Source of the DNA: Propionibacteriaceae bacterium | Lineage (GTDB): Bacteria > Actinomycetota > Actinomycetes > Propionibacteriales > Propionibacteriaceae | Length of the DNA stretch: 8,463 bases | Direction of reading: 5' to 3' | Assembly (NCBI GenBank): GCA_031287505.1 | Contig: JAITSW010000253.1 | Coordinates: 1 to 8,463, forward strand | In this document: one piece after another, positions 5,349 through 8,463 of the stretch | How positions within the stretch are numbered: the stretch's first letter is position 1 | Layout of the letters: the number at the start of each line of letters is the position of its first letter | Translations under genes and position numbers: made by a program | The notes under the pieces: model-generated | Databases searched by the model: none | Told to the model about the DNA's origin: nothing | What the model saw: only the letters and a program-made list of their open reading frames with translations

Positions 5349-6761
5349 ATGTCAATCGCCCAGATGCGCCCGTTTGCCGACGAGCACCAAGATTTCGGCA
5401 TCTCCGATCGCGTTCCCCCACAGGATGTGGCCGCCGAGCAAAGCGTGCTGGGCGCCATGATGCTCTCTAAAGATGCCATCTCGGATGTCACCGCCATCTT
5501 GAAACCGCAAGATTTCTATCGCCCCGCCCACGAGCAGGTGTACGAGGCAATCATCGACCTGGATTCGCGCAACGAGCCTGCCGACGCCATTACCGTCGCC
5601 GACGAACTGGCCAAGCGCGGCCAGATCGGCAAAATCGGCGGGCACATGTACCTACATGAGCTACTCGAGACGGTTTCCATCGCCTCCAATGCCGGCTACT
5701 ACGCCGAGATTGTCCACGAGAAGGCGGTGCTGCGCCGACTGGTAGAGGCCTCTACCCGAATCGCACAGTTAGGCTACGCCGGGCGGGGCGATGTCTCAGA
5801 TATTGTCGATGAGGCGCAGCAGGTGATCTTCAAAGTGGTAGACGGCGAAGACCGTGAGGAAGTTCAGCCGCTAGCCGATTTGATCGGGGAAACCCTCGAT
5901 GAGATGGAGCAGCTCACCAAACACGACGAACGGGCCGGCGTCCCCACCGGTTTTGCAGAGTTTGACGATCTCACCAACGGGCTGCACCCAGGGCAGATGG
6001 TGATCATTGCGGCTCGCCCGGCTATGGGAAAATCCACGCTTGCCCTAGATTTCGCCCGGGCAGCCGCCATCAAGCATGAACAGACCACGGCCTTCTTCTC
6101 TTTGGAAATGTCCAAGAGCGAAATCGTGATGAAGCTTATTTCCGCCGAAACCGGCATCAAACTAGAAGCCATCCGCAAAGGCATGATCGACGACAACCAC
6201 TGGGCCCGCATCGCCCAAAAGACGGGCGTGATTTCTAGCGCCCCGCTCTACATCGACGACTCGCCCAACCTCACAATCATGGACATCCGCTCCAAGGCTA
6301 GGCGGCTCAAGCAGACTCACGATCTCAAATTGGTTATCGTCGATTACCTTCAGCTGATGACGTCTGGCAAGCGGGTAGAAAGCCGCCAAGTAGAGGTCGC
6401 CGAGTTCTCGCGGCAGATGAAGCTCTTGGCAAAAGAGCTGCAGGTGCCGGTAGTGGCGCTCTCCCAGCTTAACCGCGGCTCAGAACAGACAAAAGACAAG
6501 AAGCCAATGCTTTCGCATCTGCGCGAATCAGGCTCCTTGGAGCAAGACGCCGACTTGGTCGTCCTGCTCCATCGGGAAGACATGTACGACCAAGGGGTGC
6601 GTCCGGGCGAAGCTGATCTAATAGTCGCCAAACACCGCAACGGCCCCACCAGGACGATCACAGTGTCCTTCCAGGGTCATTTCAGCCGCTTCACGGACAT
6701 GGCCAGGGGTTTCGGCGCTTCTGCGCGCGAAAGCACTCCAAACGGGGCATCGCGCAACTAG
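5349..6761 (+). CDS. dnaB: DnaB, replicative DNA helicase
   Basis: This 470-residue hexameric helicase unwinds DNA ahead of the replisome. The N-terminal primase-interacting domain begins with the conserved PPQDVAAEQSVLGAMMLSKDA (23-43) and spans about residues 20-130. A linker helix follows, and the RecA-like motor begins at about 196 (VPTGFAEFDDLTNGLHPGQM). Walker A is RPAMGKST (223-230), the catalytic Glu lies in FFSLEMS (E253), and Walker B is LVIVDYLQ (328-335). The conserved SQLNRGSE (372-379) and LRESGSLEQDADLVVLL (391-407) follow, and the KHRNGP arginine-finger motif is at 428-433. No intein interrupts the gene, although actinobacterial dnaB is a common intein host. The ATG at 5349 is chosen because of AGGGGG upstream and because DnaB homology starts about 20 residues later. 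The gene is monocistronic here, divergent from dnaK and preceded by DnaA boxes, not by rplI, the common neighbour. Confidence 0.96.
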   Translation: MSIAQMRPFADEHQDFGISDRVPPQDVAAEQSVLGAMMLSKDAISDVTAILKPQDFYRPAHEQVYEAIIDLDSRNEPADAITVADELAKRGQIGKIGGHMYLHELLETVSIASNAGYYAEIVHEKAVLRRLVEASTRIAQLGYAGRGDVSDIVDEAQQVIFKVVDGEDREEVQPLADLIGETLDEMEQLTKHDERAGVPTGFAEFDDLTNGLHPGQMVIIAARPAMGKSTLALDFARAAAIKHEQTTAFFSLEMSKSEIVMKLISAETGIKLEAIRKGMIDDNHWARIAQKTGVISSAPLYIDDSPNLTIMDIRSKARRLKQTHDLKLVIVDYLQLMTSGKRVESRQVEVAEFSRQMKLLAKELQVPVVALSQLNRGSEQTKDKKPMLSHLRESGSLEQDADLVVLLHREDMYDQGVRPGEADLIVAKHRNGPTRTITVSFQGHFSRFTDMARGFGASARESTPNGASRN

Positions 6762-6771
6762 CGCTAACGGC

Positions 6772-6810
6772 GCGAGAGCCGGTTGGCGCTTGAGGCTAAC
6801 CGGCCCTCGC
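6772..6810. terminator. Strong hairpin between convergent dnaB and the FAD/Fe-S oxidase gene, probable bidirectional terminator
   Basis: The arms GCGAGAGCCGGTT (6772-6784) and AACCGGCCCTCGC (6798-6810) pair over 13 positions with one A/C mismatch on the plus strand. On the minus-strand RNA the same position is a G-U wobble, so that stem is complete. The loop is 13 bases. It starts 10 bases after the dnaB stop and ends 37 bases from the opposing gene's stop. There is no U-tract, which is common for actinobacterial terminators. Confidence 0.62.
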
Positions 6811-6847
6811 TCCTGGGGACGCCGACCACCTTTTCGGCTCCCAAGGG

Positions 6848-8463
6848 CTATCCCAACTTCACCTGCTGCACCAGCAATTCCAAGACATGTTGGTAGATCT
6901 TGCCGGTGGCCCGAGTCAGGCCCAACTCACAGGTGCGGTTGACGGAAGCGTGCGCGCTGGCATTGAGCTTCGCAACCTCAGCGGCCTCAGGACGGGTAGC
7001 CGCCCGAGTGAGCTCCGGATGCAACATCCCCCGGTCGCCGGCAAAAGCGCAACAACCGTTGGCAATCGGGACATTCACCTTGTCGGCAACAGCTGCGGCA
7101 ACCGTCTCGAATGCGGGATTGAGACCCATTTGCGTGCTCGAGCAGGTTTCATGCAGCGTGAGCGAAGGTAGCTTGGGATAGCTGCCCAGCTTTGGAAGGA
7201 CGTGCTCGGCTACGAACGCCACCGCGTCGATGACCTCTATGTCCAAGGTGTCATCGGTGGCGATGATGTGGGCATAGCCCTCGGTACATGATGACGCATC
7301 GCAAATAACAGGCAGGCGGCCATTCTCAGAAGCCGCCTTGATCTTTGGCAATACGACTTTGCGCATGGCTTCATATCCTTGGGGGATCTGCTTTGAGGAC
7401 CACACCGTGCCGCAGCACATGGAGTTGATGCCCTCCGGGATGCGAACCTTGATGCCGGCAAGCTTCAGCAGTTCTTCGAACGCGGCCTGAACACCTTCAC
7501 CCTTGGCTGGGCCAAACATAGTGTTCACACATGCGGGAACGTAGACAGCCGCAACATCGCCGCCGGGATCCTCACCCTTGCGTGACCGCCCGCCGCCGGG
7601 AAGCTCTTTCGAAATCAACTGCAGGTTGTCGTCGCCGAGAATCGCGCGACCAGCTTTGTTGATCCCGATTACTGCCGACTTCAACGGGCCGGGCAGGGCA
7701 TGGGCAACGCTCATAGCAGCGCTGGCCACGTTAACCGTGCCGCCCCAGTGCTTGGCGGCAAACGACCAAACGGCACCGCCGAGCGCCGGATGCTCCGACT
7801 TGCGGTACTTCTTCACCAATAGCGCCGTATTGATCGTCAACGGGCACACAGTGGAGCACAAGCCACACACGGCACAGGTGTCGCGACCGTCATAGCGGAA
7901 CTGCTTCGAAAGCTTCTCGGCTGTGGCGGTGTCGCCGGCGAGCTTTGCCAGCTCGATTTCACGGCGCATTGCGATGCGCTGACGCGGAGTCATGGTCAAA
8001 TCGCGGGACGGGCAAACCGGTTCGCAATAACCACAGGAGACGCAACGGTCGAGCAAGGCATAATCGCCGGGTTCTACGATGGAGACCGGAGTTTTAAAGT
8101 CCTTCAAGTGCAGTTTGGCATCTTCGGTGACGATGGTGTTGTCATTGAGCAAACGCTTGGGGTCGAAGAGGTTCTTCGTCTCAACCATAACCTCGAAGAG
8201 TTCTCCGCCCCACTGCCGTGGGACGAACGGCGCCATGATGCGGCCAGTGCCATGCTCGGCCTTCAGGGAGCCCGAGTAGTTGAGGATAACGTCCACCATG
8301 TCTTCGGTGAACTGCTCGTAGCGCTTCATGTTGTCTGCCGGGCCAAAATCGTCCGTAATCATGAAGTGGATGTTGCCGTCCTTGGCATGTCCGAAGATGA
8401 CGGAATCCTCATAGCCATATCTGTCGAAGATCTCGCCAAGCTCAACACAAGTCTGGGCCAAAG
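6848..8463 (-). CDS. FAD-linked oxidase fused to 4Fe-4S and CCG domains, probable D-lactate dehydrogenase (GlcD-GlcF-type fusion), 5'-truncated
   Basis: 537 complete codons of the C-terminal part are visible, and the gene continues past the right edge. Numbering from the first whole codon (8461-8459), residues 1-115 are the end of the FAD-oxidase C domain, with GHAKDGNIHF (24-33) and SLKAEHGTGR (65-74). Two ferredoxin-type 4Fe-4S motifs follow: CVSCGYCEPVCP (140-151) and CAVCGLCSTVCP (196-207). Two cysteine-rich CCG domains come next: C311, CCG at 349-351, C387/C392; then C440, CCA at 470-472 in GCCAFAGDRG, and C511. This order is that of fused GlcD-GlcF/D-lactate dehydrogenase enzymes, which oxidise D-lactate or a related 2-hydroxyacid at the membrane face and pass electrons through Fe-S clusters to quinone. 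The missing part should hold the FAD-binding (BBE/PCMH-like) domain. Substrate is inferred from family, since glycolate and 2-hydroxyglutarate oxidases share the fold. Confidence 0.85.
   Translation of the reverse strand, partial: LAQTCVELGEIFDRYGYEDSVIFGHAKDGNIHFMITDDFGPADNMKRYEQFTEDMVDVILNYSGSLKAEHGTGRIMAPFVPRQWGGELFEVMVETKNLFDPKRLLNDNTIVTEDAKLHLKDFKTPVSIVEPGDYALLDRCVSCGYCEPVCPSRDLTMTPRQRIAMRREIELAKLAGDTATAEKLSKQFRYDGRDTCAVCGLCSTVCPLTINTALLVKKYRKSEHPALGGAVWSFAAKHWGGTVNVASAAMSVAHALPGPLKSAVIGINKAGRAILGDDNLQLISKELPGGGRSRKGEDPGGDVAAVYVPACVNTMFGPAKGEGVQAAFEELLKLAGIKVRIPEGINSMCCGTVWSSKQIPQGYEAMRKVVLPKIKAASENGRLPVICDASSCTEGYAHIIATDDTLDIEVIDAVAFVAEHVLPKLGSYPKLPSLTLHETCSSTQMGLNPAFETVAAAVADKVNVPIANGCCAFAGDRGMLHPELTRAATRPEAAEVAKLNASAHASVNRTCELGLTRATGKIYQHVLELLVQQVKLG

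Noticed and set aside
1..8463. tRNA, rRNA, CRISPR, insertion sequence, prophage or defence genes
   Set aside because: No cloverleaf, spaced direct-repeat array, transposase or terminal repeat was seen on either strand by eye.

Overview
The window looks like chromosomal DNA from an actinobacterium. The GC content is moderately high, apparently in the mid to upper 50s (judged by eye). The heat-shock operon order is dnaK-grpE-dnaJ-hspR, which is the actinobacterial arrangement. The DnaK lacks the N-terminal insertion found in Gram-negative DnaKs. HspR-type inverted repeats (HAIR elements) lie upstream of dnaK. A PimE-like GT87 mannosyltransferase gene and a fused FAD/Fe-S D-lactate dehydrogenase-type gene also fit. 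A member of the Actinomycetales/Actinomycetaceae is a reasonable guess, but genus cannot be settled from this window.

Layout. Positions 1-4648 (minus strand) hold one compact operon read right to left: dnaK (4648-2795), grpE (2798-2241), dnaJ (2216-1248), hspR (1251-826) and a 3'-truncated GT87 membrane glycosyltransferase (816 to beyond position 1). dnaK/grpE and dnaJ/hspR overlap by 4 bases (GTGA). The glycosyltransferase starts at a TTG nine bases after the hspR stop, with its ribosome-binding site overlapping that stop. Two tandem HAIR elements (4743-4763 and 4770-4790) overlap a probable extended -10 promoter. The operon is therefore probably repressed by its own product HspR, with DnaK as co-repressor as known in Streptomyces.

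Positions 4649-5348 are a roughly 700-bp divergent intergenic region between dnaK and the replicative helicase gene dnaB (5349-6761, plus strand). It contains the most notable element: seven DnaA-box matches in 258 bp (4902-5159), four of them perfect. Four of the seven form two inverted pairs with identical 16-bp spacers and a 56-bp period. This resembles an origin of replication, or a DnaA-dependent control or titration site for dnaB. No dnaA, dnaN or rpmH is visible nearby, so oriC identity is open.

dnaB converges on a large minus-strand gene (8463-6848, 5' end outside the window) for a FAD-linked oxidase fused to a two-cluster ferredoxin and two cysteine-rich CCG domains, probably a respiratory D-lactate (or related 2-hydroxyacid) dehydrogenase. 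The 86-bp convergent gap holds a strong hairpin, probably a bidirectional terminator.

No tRNA, rRNA, insertion sequence, CRISPR array or phage gene was seen. The genes are mostly core functions, and the interest lies in the intergenic DNA between dnaK and dnaB and in the odd operon partner after hspR.
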